Assembly (NCBI RefSeq): GCF_938046015.1
Contig: NZ_CALIXW010000036.1
Location: 1-64,000 of the forward strand
DNA from: an uncultured Porphyromonas sp.
Lineage (GTDB): Bacteria; Bacteroidota; Bacteroidia; Bacteroidales; Porphyromonadaceae
Direction: 5' to 3'
DNA length: 64,000 nucleotides
Of this stretch, positions 53,939 through 62,921 are shown piece by piece; the stretch's first letter is position 1, and every line of letters begins with the position of its first letter. Made by a program: the position numbers and the translations under genes. The notes beneath the pieces were generated by a model. That model had not been told where the DNA came from. It saw only the letters and a list, made by a program, of their open reading frames with translations, and searched no databases.

Positions 53939-56900
53939 GTGCGTCGGGGCTGGGTCGTCTATGTCGTCTGTCTCGGGCTGGGCCTCGCGCCTAGCTCGCA
54001 GCCCTCAGCGGCGCAGCGCTTAGCTAGCACCCCCGATAGCACAGCTCTCAGCCTCAGCTACCGAGGCGGACTCCTAGAGCAGCGCTTCGTCTACGATCCC
54101 CGCACGCAGCTCTATCTGCTGACCAGCTACGTGGCGGGGCAGCCCCTCGGCGACGCCGTGCCCTATACTCGTGAGGAGTATCTGAGGCTGCGGGCGCAGT
54201 GGGGAGAGGCACGCTACTGGGCGGAGCTCAATAAGGAGGGAGGTGTACGGGCGCAGGGCTTCGACCTGCTTAGTCTGCGTCCGCAGCGGGTCTCGGCTAT
54301 TGATCGCGCCTTTGGCCCAGGAGGCCTGCAGCTAAGCCTCCAGGGTTCTGTGGAGCTAAGGGGCGGTGTGCGCAGTGTCCTCAATCCCAATCCGCTGCTC
54401 AGCCAGCGGGCGCGTCGGAGGGATGATTTTGACTTCGGCGAACAGATACAGGCCAGCCTCGATGCTCGTCTCGGGACACGCCTTGGGCTCAAGCTCCACT
54501 ACAATAGCAGCTCTACCTTCAGCGTCGACAGCCGACAGCTACGCCTGCGCTATGAGGGCCGTGAGGATGACATCCTGCGCTTCGTCGAGCTGGGGCAGGT
54601 GCAGCTCCAGTCACGCAATAGACTCATTCATGGCGGTGGCTCGGCGCTCGGGCTGCGGGCGCAGATGCAGCTGGGACGCCTGACGGCCGACCTGCTGGTG
54701 AGCCAGCAGCGCAGCCAGCTACATACGCTTCAGGCGCAGGGCGGGGTCCAGACGCAGGAGTTTAGCTGCCGCTCCAGCGACTATGATGCCTCGCGTCACT
54801 TCTTCCTCTCGGGCTTCTTCCGTGCACGCTATGAGGAGGCGCTGCGCCAGCTGCCCCACGTCCGCTCCTCGGTGCGCATCACGCGCGTCGAGCTCTGGGT
54901 GACGAATAGGCGTGGGGACTACAGCGCCTCGCGTAGCCTGCTGGCGCTGGCACAGCTCGCCGATCCCGCCCAGAGTGATACGCGGCAGCCCCCGCACAAC
55001 GAGGCGGGCTTGGGCTACCGCAGGCTCAGTGCCCTGCCGCAGCTCCGCGGGCAGGGGGGCGTCGAGACGACGCTGGCGGGGGTCGGGCTACGCTCCAGCT
55101 GGGACTACGAAGCGCTGGAGCATGCGCGACGCCTCGAGCCTAGTGAGTACACGCTGCAGCCTGAGCTCGGCTATATCAGCCTCAAGACGGCGCTAGCGCC
55201 CGACGAGGTGCTGGCGGCGGCCTTCGAGTACAGCTATGAGGGACGTATCTATCGCGTGGGGGACTTCGCCAGTGGCGAGGCGAGCCCTCAGGGTGGGCGG
55301 CTTTTCGTCTCGCTCCTCAAGGGGACCGAGCCGAGCCCCGAGACGCCCTACGGCTCCTTGATGATGCGCAATGTCTACCGCATCGGCTCGGGGACGACGA
55401 AGCTGGAGCCTAAGGGCTTCGAGCTCGAGATCAACTATCAGGATGCCGCTACGGGGCTTAGCCTCCCTTACCTAAGTGAGGGTCCGCTGAAGGGGCAGGC
55501 GCTACGCAGCCTCCTGGGGCTCGACCGCCTCGACCGTAGTGGGGCGCAGCACCCCGATGGGCACTTTGACTTTGTCGAGGGCTACACGGTGCGCAGCAGT
55601 GAGGGGCTTATTATCTTCCCCACGCTGGAGCCCTTCGGCAGCACCCTCGAGGGGCTGCTGGGCTCTGAGCCTTGGAAGGGGCGCTACAGCTACCCCGAGC
55701 TCTACAGCCAGACGAAGGCAGAGGCTGCGCGTGCGACGGCCAAGGACAGATACCAGCTGCGTGTGCGCTACCAGGGACGTACCCTCGGGGAGCTCGACCT
55801 CGGGCGCCGTGAGGTAGACCCCGAGTCGCTGCGTCTACGTGCTGTGGGGCAGGAGCTGAAGCCCGGAGTCGACTACCTCCTCGACGCCAGCGCGGGTAAG
55901 GTGCGCATCCTCAACCAGCAGCTCCTCGAGAGCAATACCACCATAGAGGTCTCGCTGCAGGGCGCCGCCGAGCAGGCGATGACGCGCCGCAACCTCGTGG
56001 GGCTGGAGCTTAACTATGAGCTCAGCAAGCAGCTGAAGCTGGGTGCGACCCTCATGCACCTCAGCGAGCAGCCCGGGAGTAGTTGCCTCAGGGTAGGGCA
56101 GGAGCTGCTGCGCAATACCATGTGGGGGGCCCATCTGAGCTACGAGGCCGAGAGCATGCGCCTGACCGACTGGCTCAATAAGCTCAGCTGGGGGCACTTC
56201 ACCGCGCCCTCGCGCCTCCAGCTGACGGGGCAGTTCGCCCAGCTCCACGCGGGGGCGGGGACAGACGGCTATGATGATGGGGCAAGCAGCTTGGATGACT
56301 TCGAGCAGGCACGTAGCGGCATCGACCTGATGAACCCGATGAGCTGGCACCTCGCCGCTACCCCCGTGACACTCAGCCCGCACTCGGGGCAGGGGCTCGA
56401 GGCCAATGGCGAGCGAGCACTGCTCTCGTGGTTCAGCATCGACCCGATATTCTCCCAACACCGCAGCAGCCAGACGCCCGCCTACATCCGCAATAATCCT
56501 GACCTCGTCAGCAACCACTTCGTCCGCGACGTGCTGAGCTCGGAGCTCTATCCCTACCGCGAGCAGCTCCTTAGCCAGGCGAGCTATCTCCCGACGCTCT
56601 CCCTTAGCTACTACCCTCGGGAGCGCGGCCCCTACAACCTCAATGCCGCAGCCCTCACCTCCGAGGGCTATATCGCCGAGCCCGAGCGCAGCTGGGCGGG
56701 GATCACGCGGAGGGTAGACCAGACGGACTTCGACCAGGCGGGGATCGACTACCTTGAGTGCTGGCTGATGGATCCCTTCGTCTATGAACCTAGTGCCCGT
56801 GGAGGCTCGCTCTTCATCAACCTCGGGGAGATCTCGGAGGATGTCCTTCCCGATGGCTACAAGGCCTATGAGAACGGCCTCCCCCTGACCGACGATCCCG

Positions 56901-59900
56901 CCTCGACGCGCAGCACGCTCTGGGGGCGCGTCTCCACACAGCCCAGTGTGGGCTATAGCTTCGCTACCTCTGCCGAGGGCCTGAGGAAGCAGGACGTAGG
57001 CCTTGACGGCCTTGCCTCGGAGGCCGAGCAGAGCCATCCCAGCTACGGCAGTTACCTCGCCCAGCTGCGCAGCCGTATGAGTGCCGCGACCCTCACGCGG
57101 TGGGGACAGCAGCCCATGAGCCCGCTGAGGGATCCCGCAGGGGATGACTTCCACCACTACAGAGGCTCTGACTACGATGCCGCTCAGCTACCCATCCTCG
57201 AGCGCTACAAGTACTACAACGGTACGGAGCGCAACTCGACGGATGCCGACTATGCGGCCAGCGCGAGCCCCGACACCGAGGATATCAATAGAGACAATAG
57301 CCTGAACGAGGCCAACCGCTACTACGAGTATGAGGTCAAGCTAAGCCCCGAGGCGCTGCGTGTCGGGCAAGGCTTCGTCGTCGGCGAGCGTAAGGTCGAG
57401 GTGCAGCTACGCAATGGGCAGACCTCGGAGGTGCGCTGGTACCAGCTGCGTATTCCGCTGCAGGCGCCCACGCGTCGCGTCGGGGGCATCGAGGACTGGC
57501 GTAGCATACGTTTCATGCGCCTGTACCTAAGGGGCTTCGATAGGACGACGCAGCTGCGCTTCGGGGCACTCCGTCTGATGCGGGGCGACTGGCGCGCCTG
57601 GCAGGGGAGCCTCGGAGAGGAGCAGGGGGCGTCAGCTACCGCATCTCCGAGTGCAGAGGATGGCGGCCTGCTCGTCTCCTCGGTCAATATCGAGGAGCAT
57701 GGCGACCGCCGACCGATCAACTACGTCTCGCCTCCCACCAGCGCCCGTCAGCTGGGGCAGCGACTAGGGCAGAGCCAGCTGCAGAACGAGCAGGCGCTCT
57801 CGCTCCAGCTCCGTGAGCTCGAGCCGCAGCAGGCGCGTGCCGTCTACCGCAGCGTGCAGTACGACCTCAGACGCTACGGCCGCCTGCAGCTCTTCGTCCA
57901 TGCCGAGCAGCTCCTCGAGCAGCCGACGGACACCCAGGACGATGAGCTGCAGCTCTTCCTCCGCCTAGGCTCGGACTACACGCGCAACTACTACGAGTAC
58001 AGCCTCCCGCTCAAGCTCACTGCCCCAGGCCACTATGCCAACGAGCTGGCCTCTGACCGCGCTCGGGTGTGGCCCCTAGCCAATATGATTGACCTTGCTC
58101 TAGAACAGTTGCCACGGCTCAAGCAGCGACGCAATGCCCTCGCGGCTACCCGCCCCGAGCAGCTCTATCGGCGCTACAGCGAGCCCGACCCCGAGCACCA
58201 AGCGGCCCAGTGGAGCGTACTGGGCAACCCCAGCCTAGCGCATATCCGCTCGCTGATGATCGGTGTGCGCAACCGCTCGGGTCAGGTGCGTAGCGCCGAG
58301 ATATGGGTCAATGAGCTCCGTGCCAAGGACTACAGCGCTCCTAGCGGCTGGGCTGGCAGCGGACAGCTAGGCCTGCAGCTCTCGGATCTAGGTACGGCTA
58401 ACGTCAGCGCGCACTATCAGTCGGCGGGCTTCGGCTCTATTGACCAGGCGCGCGCCCAGCAGTCCTTGGAGTCACGCAAGAGCCTAAGCCTCTCGCTACG
58501 AGCCGACCTAGGGAAGCTCCTTCCGCAGGGCGTGAAGCTCCGTGCCCCCATCTACTATGCGCTCAATAGCGAGGAGGCTCGCCCCGAATACGCCTCGGGT
58601 GAGGATGACCTTCGCCTTAGGGAGGTGCTGGACGCCGCACCGACGGAGGCGGAGCGGCGAGCCCTGCTCCAGCGCAATCAGCGTGGGCGTAGCAGCCAAA
58701 GCCTCTCACTGACGGGACTTCGCCTTGAGCAGCGCTCTCGCAAGGCCATGCCTTACGACCCAGCCAACCTTTCCCTTAGTTTTACGCAGAATAGCAGCCA
58801 GGAGCACAGCCCCGAGACGGAGTACCGCCGCACGCTCGACTGGCAGGGTAGCCTCAACTACGACTATAGCCCGAGCTGGGAGGCCTGGCGCCCCTTCCGT
58901 AGCCTCTCAGGCGCAGGAGCCTGGCGGCAGTTCCTCAGACAGTACGGCCTCAAGCTGTGGCCGGAGAAGCTCAGTCTACAGACCAGCATGCAGCGCCACT
59001 ACGATGAGGAGCAGCTGCGCAGCATCACGCCGCAGGGCGTAGAGCCTAGCGCCGTGGCAGCTAGCTGGTCGCAGCTCTTCCTCTGGAACCGACGTCTAGA
59101 CCTCAGCTGGACGCCCCTCACCGACCTCCACCTTAGTCTACAGGCGGGCACCGATACGCGTATCGAGGAGCCGCACCGCCAGGTCAATCGTCAGCTCGAC
59201 CCCGATGGCTGGCGGGTCTGGCGCGACTCTGTCCTGCAGAGTATCGCCGCGGGAGGCACGCCGCTGCACTACGGGCAGCAGACGAGCCTCAGCTGGCAGC
59301 TCCCGACGACACGCATCGCGCCGCTCTCCTTCCTCACGGGGCAGCTCAGCTATCACGCTAGCTATACCTGGGATCGGGGTACGCTGCTCCCACTGGAGAC
59401 CGAGCAGCTGAGCAATAGCCTAAGTAATGAGGGAAGTACCGAGATGCAGCTGCGCCTGCAGCTGCGCAAGCTCTATCAGCAGATCCCCTACCTGCGCCGC
59501 CTCGAGCAGCGCTATGGCTCGAGTGCCAGCGGCAAGCCGCAAGGAGCGACCTCCTGGCTAGACCGACTCGTCTACACCCTCCTGATGCCGCGGGAGCTGA
59601 GCCTCCACTGGCGGCAGAGCAGGCACAGCCTCGTCACGGGCTATCTACCCCTCATTGGGAGCCTAGGGGGGCAGGCACAGCAGGCTGGTGGAGGCCTTAG
59701 CCCAGGGCTGCCCTTTGCCCTCGGGCTAAGCACGCTCGAGACGCTGGAGCAGTTGGCGCGTCGTGGAGAGCTCGTGGAGGACGCTAGCTATGCCCGCCCG
59801 CCCGTCTATAGCCTGACGCGTAGCCTAGACCTCAAGGCCACCCTGCAGCCGCTGCGCGACCTCACGATCACCCTCACGGCGAGTCATACGCGTACCGAGC

Positions 59901-60949
59901 GCGCCGAGCTCCAGTACTACTACCCCGAGTCCCCACGGCTCTATGGCGGGGACTTCACGATGACGACGATTGGGCTACGAGGCTTCTTCGCTCAGCCACG
60001 CCTAGAGGCTGGCTATCGCTCGGAGCGCTTCGAGCGCTTCCTCGACTATAGGGCGCGGATCGCAGAGCGGCAGCGTGCCCGCAGTCCCGAGCCCTTGGCG
60101 CAGCTGGAGACGAATGACCCTGCGGTCTTGATCCCCGCCTTCCGTGCCGCCTATGGCCTTGCGGGAGGAGCCGAAGGGGTGAGCCTCGAGGCACTGCCAG
60201 GCCTTGGAAGTCTGCTCCCTAACTGGAACATCTATTATTCGGGACTCAGTCGTCTGCCGCTCCTCAGCCGCTATCTGCGGAGCGTCGTCCTACGCCATGC
60301 CTATCGCGGCGTCTATACGGTCGGGGCTTACAATAGCTTCGGTGACTGGCAGGGCACGCATCCCGACGGGCTGGGACTACGGCCTCAGACGGAGGGCCGA
60401 GCACCGCGCCTCAGCTACGCCTATGACCTTGGGAGTGTGGCGCTGCAGGAGAGCTTCTTCCCGCTGATAGGTGTGGACCTGAATTGGCTCAATGGTCTTG
60501 GGCTCAGCACGCAGTGGCGCCGCAGTCGCGGCCTCGTGCTCGGGTTGAGCGCCCAGAGTATCGTGGAGACCTTCTCGGACGAACTGGCACTAGATCTTGG
60601 CTATAAGGTGGCTGATCTGGCCGAACTCTTGCGACCCGGGCGCAGCCGTCGATGGAGCCCGAGAGGGGCTGTAGGTCGCGGCCTTACCCTTAAATCCTAC
60701 TATAGCTACCAGCGCAGCCTAAGCCTTATCCGTCGCATCCAAGAGCTCTATACGCAGAGCCTTGCGGCGACGGACGAGCATCGCGTGCGCTTCAGCGCCG
60801 AGTACGAGCTGAGCAACCTTGTTAGTCTGCGCGCCTACTATGAGTGGACCCGCAGCCGTAGCCAGGTCAGCAGCTATGCCTTCCCCATCACGCTGCGCAG
60901 CTACGGCCTCAGCCTGCGTCTCTCGCTCCCCACTTCGCTAGGGCGCTAG
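53939..60949 (+). CDS. sprA: Type IX secretion system outer membrane translocon SprA/Sov
   Basis: A very large protein of 2,336 residues starting at a GTG, 5 bases behind ruvA. A signal peptide (WVVYVVCLGLGLAPSSQPSA) is followed by a mature protein rich in beta-strands, Tyr, Ser, Arg and Gln. This is the build of the giant single-chain SprA barrel (about 36 strands) that carries T9SS substrates across the outer membrane. Length is slightly below the roughly 2,400-2,500 residues of known homologues. In Porphyromonas the system secretes gingipain-type proteases and other CTD proteins; no CTD substrates are in this window. Identification rests on size, composition and position next to ruvA. Confidence 0.9.
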   Translation: MRRGWVVYVVCLGLGLAPSSQPSAAQRLASTPDSTALSLSYRGGLLEQRFVYDPRTQLYLLTSYVAGQPLGDAVPYTREEYLRLRAQWGEARYWAELNKEGGVRAQGFDLLSLRPQRVSAIDRAFGPGGLQLSLQGSVELRGGVRSVLNPNPLLSQRARRRDDFDFGEQIQASLDARLGTRLGLKLHYNSSSTFSVDSRQLRLRYEGREDDILRFVELGQVQLQSRNRLIHGGGSALGLRAQMQLGRLTADLLVSQQRSQLHTLQAQGGVQTQEFSCRSSDYDASRHFFLSGFFRARYEEALRQLPHVRSSVRITRVELWVTNRRGDYSASRSLLALAQLADPAQSDTRQPPHNEAGLGYRRLSALPQLRGQGGVETTLAGVGLRSSWDYEALEHARRLEPSEYTLQPELGYISLKTALAPDEVLAAAFEYSYEGRIYRVGDFASGEASPQGGRLFVSLLKGTEPSPETPYGSLMMRNVYRIGSGTTKLEPKGFELEINYQDAATGLSLPYLSEGPLKGQALRSLLGLDRLDRSGAQHPDGHFDFVEGYTVRSSEGLIIFPTLEPFGSTLEGLLGSEPWKGRYSYPELYSQTKAEAARATAKDRYQLRVRYQGRTLGELDLGRREVDPESLRLRAVGQELKPGVDYLLDASAGKVRILNQQLLESNTTIEVSLQGAAEQAMTRRNLVGLELNYELSKQLKLGATLMHLSEQPGSSCLRVGQELLRNTMWGAHLSYEAESMRLTDWLNKLSWGHFTAPSRLQLTGQFAQLHAGAGTDGYDDGASSLDDFEQARSGIDLMNPMSWHLAATPVTLSPHSGQGLEANGERALLSWFSIDPIFSQHRSSQTPAYIRNNPDLVSNHFVRDVLSSELYPYREQLLSQASYLPTLSLSYYPRERGPYNLNAAALTSEGYIAEPERSWAGITRRVDQTDFDQAGIDYLECWLMDPFVYEPSARGGSLFINLGEISEDVLPDGYKAYENGLPLTDDPASTRSTLWGRVSTQPSVGYSFATSAEGLRKQDVGLDGLASEAEQSHPSYGSYLAQLRSRMSAATLTRWGQQPMSPLRDPAGDDFHHYRGSDYDAAQLPILERYKYYNGTERNSTDADYAASASPDTEDINRDNSLNEANRYYEYEVKLSPEALRVGQGFVVGERKVEVQLRNGQTSEVRWYQLRIPLQAPTRRVGGIEDWRSIRFMRLYLRGFDRTTQLRFGALRLMRGDWRAWQGSLGEEQGASATASPSAEDGGLLVSSVNIEEHGDRRPINYVSPPTSARQLGQRLGQSQLQNEQALSLQLRELEPQQARAVYRSVQYDLRRYGRLQLFVHAEQLLEQPTDTQDDELQLFLRLGSDYTRNYYEYSLPLKLTAPGHYANELASDRARVWPLANMIDLALEQLPRLKQRRNALAATRPEQLYRRYSEPDPEHQAAQWSVLGNPSLAHIRSLMIGVRNRSGQVRSAEIWVNELRAKDYSAPSGWAGSGQLGLQLSDLGTANVSAHYQSAGFGSIDQARAQQSLESRKSLSLSLRADLGKLLPQGVKLRAPIYYALNSEEARPEYASGEDDLRLREVLDAAPTEAERRALLQRNQRGRSSQSLSLTGLRLEQRSRKAMPYDPANLSLSFTQNSSQEHSPETEYRRTLDWQGSLNYDYSPSWEAWRPFRSLSGAGAWRQFLRQYGLKLWPEKLSLQTSMQRHYDEEQLRSITPQGVEPSAVAASWSQLFLWNRRLDLSWTPLTDLHLSLQAGTDTRIEEPHRQVNRQLDPDGWRVWRDSVLQSIAAGGTPLHYGQQTSLSWQLPTTRIAPLSFLTGQLSYHASYTWDRGTLLPLETEQLSNSLSNEGSTEMQLRLQLRKLYQQIPYLRRLEQRYGSSASGKPQGATSWLDRLVYTLLMPRELSLHWRQSRHSLVTGYLPLIGSLGGQAQQAGGGLSPGLPFALGLSTLETLEQLARRGELVEDASYARPPVYSLTRSLDLKATLQPLRDLTITLTASHTRTERAELQYYYPESPRLYGGDFTMTTIGLRGFFAQPRLEAGYRSERFERFLDYRARIAERQRARSPEPLAQLETNDPAVLIPAFRAAYGLAGGAEGVSLEALPGLGSLLPNWNIYYSGLSRLPLLSRYLRSVVLRHAYRGVYTVGAYNSFGDWQGTHPDGLGLRPQTEGRAPRLSYAYDLGSVALQESFFPLIGVDLNWLNGLGLSTQWRRSRGLVLGLSAQSIVETFSDELALDLGYKVADLAELLRPGRSRRWSPRGAVGRGLTLKSYYSYQRSLSLIRRIQELYTQSLAATDEHRVRFSAEYELSNLVSLRAYYEWTRSRSQVSSYAFPITLRSYGLSLRLSLPTSLGR

Positions 60950-61278
60950 GACGAGCTCGGTGCTGCTGCCTGCCGCTACCTTTGCCGCCTTCCTCCTCTG
61001 TGTGGGGGAGGAGGTCAAGGCCTCGTAGCTAGCAGTACCTAGGGTTAAGGGGGCGGGCTGCTGAGAGATATCAGTCACGGTGCTGAGGAACGTCTGTCAG
61101 CGCTGTGATGGATATCAGTGAGGAGGCTGATGGATATCCTTCACGGGAGCTTCGACGAAGCGCTTGCTTTTTCCTTAGCTTCATGCTAAGGCAAGTATCC
61201 CATATCCTTTTGTGACCTAAGGCAGGCTCTGAGCCTTAGTCCTCTAGCGCGTGGTGCGAAGGGGAGGCCCTAGCCTGG
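60950..61278. other. Convergent intergenic region with repeat array F
   Basis: About 330 bases between sprA and the exo/endonuclease-family gene. It carries array F at 61061-61144 and a weak hairpin CCTTAGC-TTCAT-GCTAAGG at 61173-61191 that may help terminate transcription. Nothing else was found. Confidence 0.55.
61061..61144. repeat. 22-bp-period palindromic array F (4 units)
   Basis: Units at 61061 (CTGAGAGATATCAGTCAC), 61083 (CTGAGGAACGTCTGTCAG), 61105 (GTGATGGATATCAGTGAG) and 61127 (CTGATGGATATCCTTCAC), separated by GGTG, CGCT and GAGG. It is preceded by TTAAGGGGGCGGGCTG, the reverse complement of the flank that follows arrays B and E. Confidence 0.85.
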
Positions 61279-62415
61279 CTACTTTGTGGGCTCGCTGGGG
61301 AGCGGGTAACTGAAGCCTGCGAGCACGGGGTAGTGGTCGCTGTAGCCTCCATGGTAGTAAGTGCCGAGGTAGCTCCGTCGTGGGCGGGGAAAGTCGCTTC
61401 GTGCCTTGCTCTCCTCCCCGAGCCAAGGGAAGAAGACTACCCTGCTGGAGTGGGGCAGGTACCGTAGCCCCTTGGGCTCCTGCCCTAGGAGTGAGGCGGA
61501 GGCAAGGATCTGATCAAGGTAGCTCCATATCCCTTGATAGCAATAGCTCCCCGGGGGCTCTCCCTCGCCTTGCCGCGGCTGTAGGTAGTAGAGCTTCGCA
61601 GGCGAGGCTTGTATCGCAGCATCGGATGGATAGGGTTGCGCTCCGAGGATACGCCGCGTCGGGGCTTCGTCTGGAGAGCCATTGAAGTCCCCGAGGATAA
61701 GGATATGGCAGCGAGCACCCTCCGCCGCTTGCTCGAGCAGGGGCTGGCAGCGTGCCGCCAGGAGCGAGGCGGCATGATCTCTATAGGGCTGGCTATGTCG
61801 CGCCCCGCCTCGTCGTGAGGGCAGGTGGCAGACGAAGATGTGGAGGCTGTCGCCAGAGGGGAGCCTCCCGAGGGCATGGAGCAGGGGGCGTGTGGCTAGT
61901 GGCTCGGCCCCAGGAGGCTGTAGGTCGATTTGTTCCCAGCCAAGCAGCTGGAAGGCCGAGCGGCGGTAGAGCAGGGCGACGTCTATCCCGCGCCGATCCG
62001 CCCCCTCCGTGATCAGGTAGCTGTACTCCTCAGAGAGGCGCGTCTGTAGCCGAAGGAGGTCCTCCAGACAGCGGGCGCTCTCGACCTCGACGAGGCTGAT
62101 GAGGTCAGGCGAATAGAGGCCATCGTGCGCCGAACTGATGACGGTGGCTACCTGCATGAGCTTGGTGTGATAGCGCGTCTTCGTCCAGCGGTAGCTCCCC
62201 TCGGGGAGGAAGTCTTCGTCTGCCTTAGAAGGGTCGTCCTCGGTGTCGAAGAGGTTCTCCACGTTGTAGCTCATGACCCAGAGCTCCGCGCGCTGCTGGG
62301 CCGCCCCTCCCATACTCCCTAGAAGGAAGGCGAGGAGGAGTAGGCTAAGGCGGAGGGCAGAAAGGAGGCGAAGAAGGGGGGAGGCTTGGGGCGCAGGGGT
62401 TGTGGTGTCGTTCAT
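61279..62415 (-). CDS. Endonuclease/exonuclease/phosphatase family protein, exported
   Basis: A 378-residue protein with an amino-terminal hydrophobic export signal (LRLSLLLLAFLLGSMGGAAQ). EEP-fold motifs are ELWVMSYNVENLFDTEDDPS (Asn and acidic metal ligands), LISLVEVESARCLEDLLRLQ (Glu), HILILGDFNGSPDEAP (Asp and Asn) and GGYSDHYPVLAGF (Asp-His). Such secreted enzymes may be nucleases or phosphodiesterases. The substrate cannot be read from the motifs. It is 18 bases after folK and probably shares its transcript. Confidence 0.83.
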   Translation of the reverse strand: MNDTTTPAPQASPLLRLLSALRLSLLLLAFLLGSMGGAAQQRAELWVMSYNVENLFDTEDDPSKADEDFLPEGSYRWTKTRYHTKLMQVATVISSAHDGLYSPDLISLVEVESARCLEDLLRLQTRLSEEYSYLITEGADRRGIDVALLYRRSAFQLLGWEQIDLQPPGAEPLATRPLLHALGRLPSGDSLHIFVCHLPSRRGGARHSQPYRDHAASLLAARCQPLLEQAAEGARCHILILGDFNGSPDEAPTRRILGAQPYPSDAAIQASPAKLYYLQPRQGEGEPPGSYCYQGIWSYLDQILASASLLGQEPKGLRYLPHSSRVVFFPWLGEESKARSDFPRPRRSYLGTYYHGGYSDHYPVLAGFSYPLPSEPTK

Positions 62416-62433
62416 GGCTAAGGTGGGGGTAGC

Positions 62434-62901
62434 CTAGCGCTGAAGCCTGCTGTAGAGCTCGGCGATGCTGAGGCCTAGGACGGGGTGGTGCAGCGTAGGG
62501 GCGAGCTGCTGGAGCGGCTCGAGGACGAAGTCCCTCAAATGCATCAGCGGGTGGGGGAGGGTGAGGCGGGGCGTCTCGAGGACGAGGTCGTCGTAGATCA
62601 GGAGGTCTAGGTCGATGGGGCGGTCTTGGTAGCCAGCCTCCGAGCTCTTCGTCCTGCGTCCGAGCTGTCGCTCGATCTCCTGTGTGCGCTCTAGGACTGC
62701 TAGCGGGCTGAGCTCGGTCTCCAGCTCCAGCACGGCGTTAAGGAAGGGATGGGGGCTTGAGAAGCCCCAAGGAGCGGTCTCTATATAGCCCGAGCAGCCC
62801 GTGACCCTCCCGAGGGAGGCATCACAGGCTGCTCGTGCTGCGTCTAGAAGGGCCTTGCGGTCGCCTTGGTTACTCCCGAGGGCAAGGTAGAGCTTCGCCA
62901 T
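62434..62901 (-). CDS. folK: 6-hydroxymethyl-7,8-dihydropterin pyrophosphokinase
   Basis: A 155-residue enzyme: KLYLALGSNQGDRKALLDAA at the start, SGYIETAPWGFSSPHPFLNA, and the signature DRPIDLDLLIYDDLVLETPR followed by LPHPLMHLRDFVLEPLQQLA. It transfers pyrophosphate from ATP to the pterin in folate synthesis. It lies 20 bases downstream of queA on the same strand, a pairing common in Bacteroidota. Confidence 0.93.
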   Translation of the reverse strand: MAKLYLALGSNQGDRKALLDAARAACDASLGRVTGCSGYIETAPWGFSSPHPFLNAVLELETELSPLAVLERTQEIERQLGRRTKSSEAGYQDRPIDLDLLIYDDLVLETPRLTLPHPLMHLRDFVLEPLQQLAPTLHHPVLGLSIAELYSRLQR

Positions 62902-62921
62902 GGGATGCTTAGCGGTAGGCC

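Noticed and set aside
55835..57157. 440-codon frame antisense to sprA
   Set aside because: Long antisense frames are common in GC-rich coding DNA. The sprA frame is continuous and has family features; the antisense product has none.
61164..61195. Strong terminator after sprA
   Set aside because: The hairpin has only 7 pairs and its T-run is on the wrong side for the plus strand, so I mention it only as weak.
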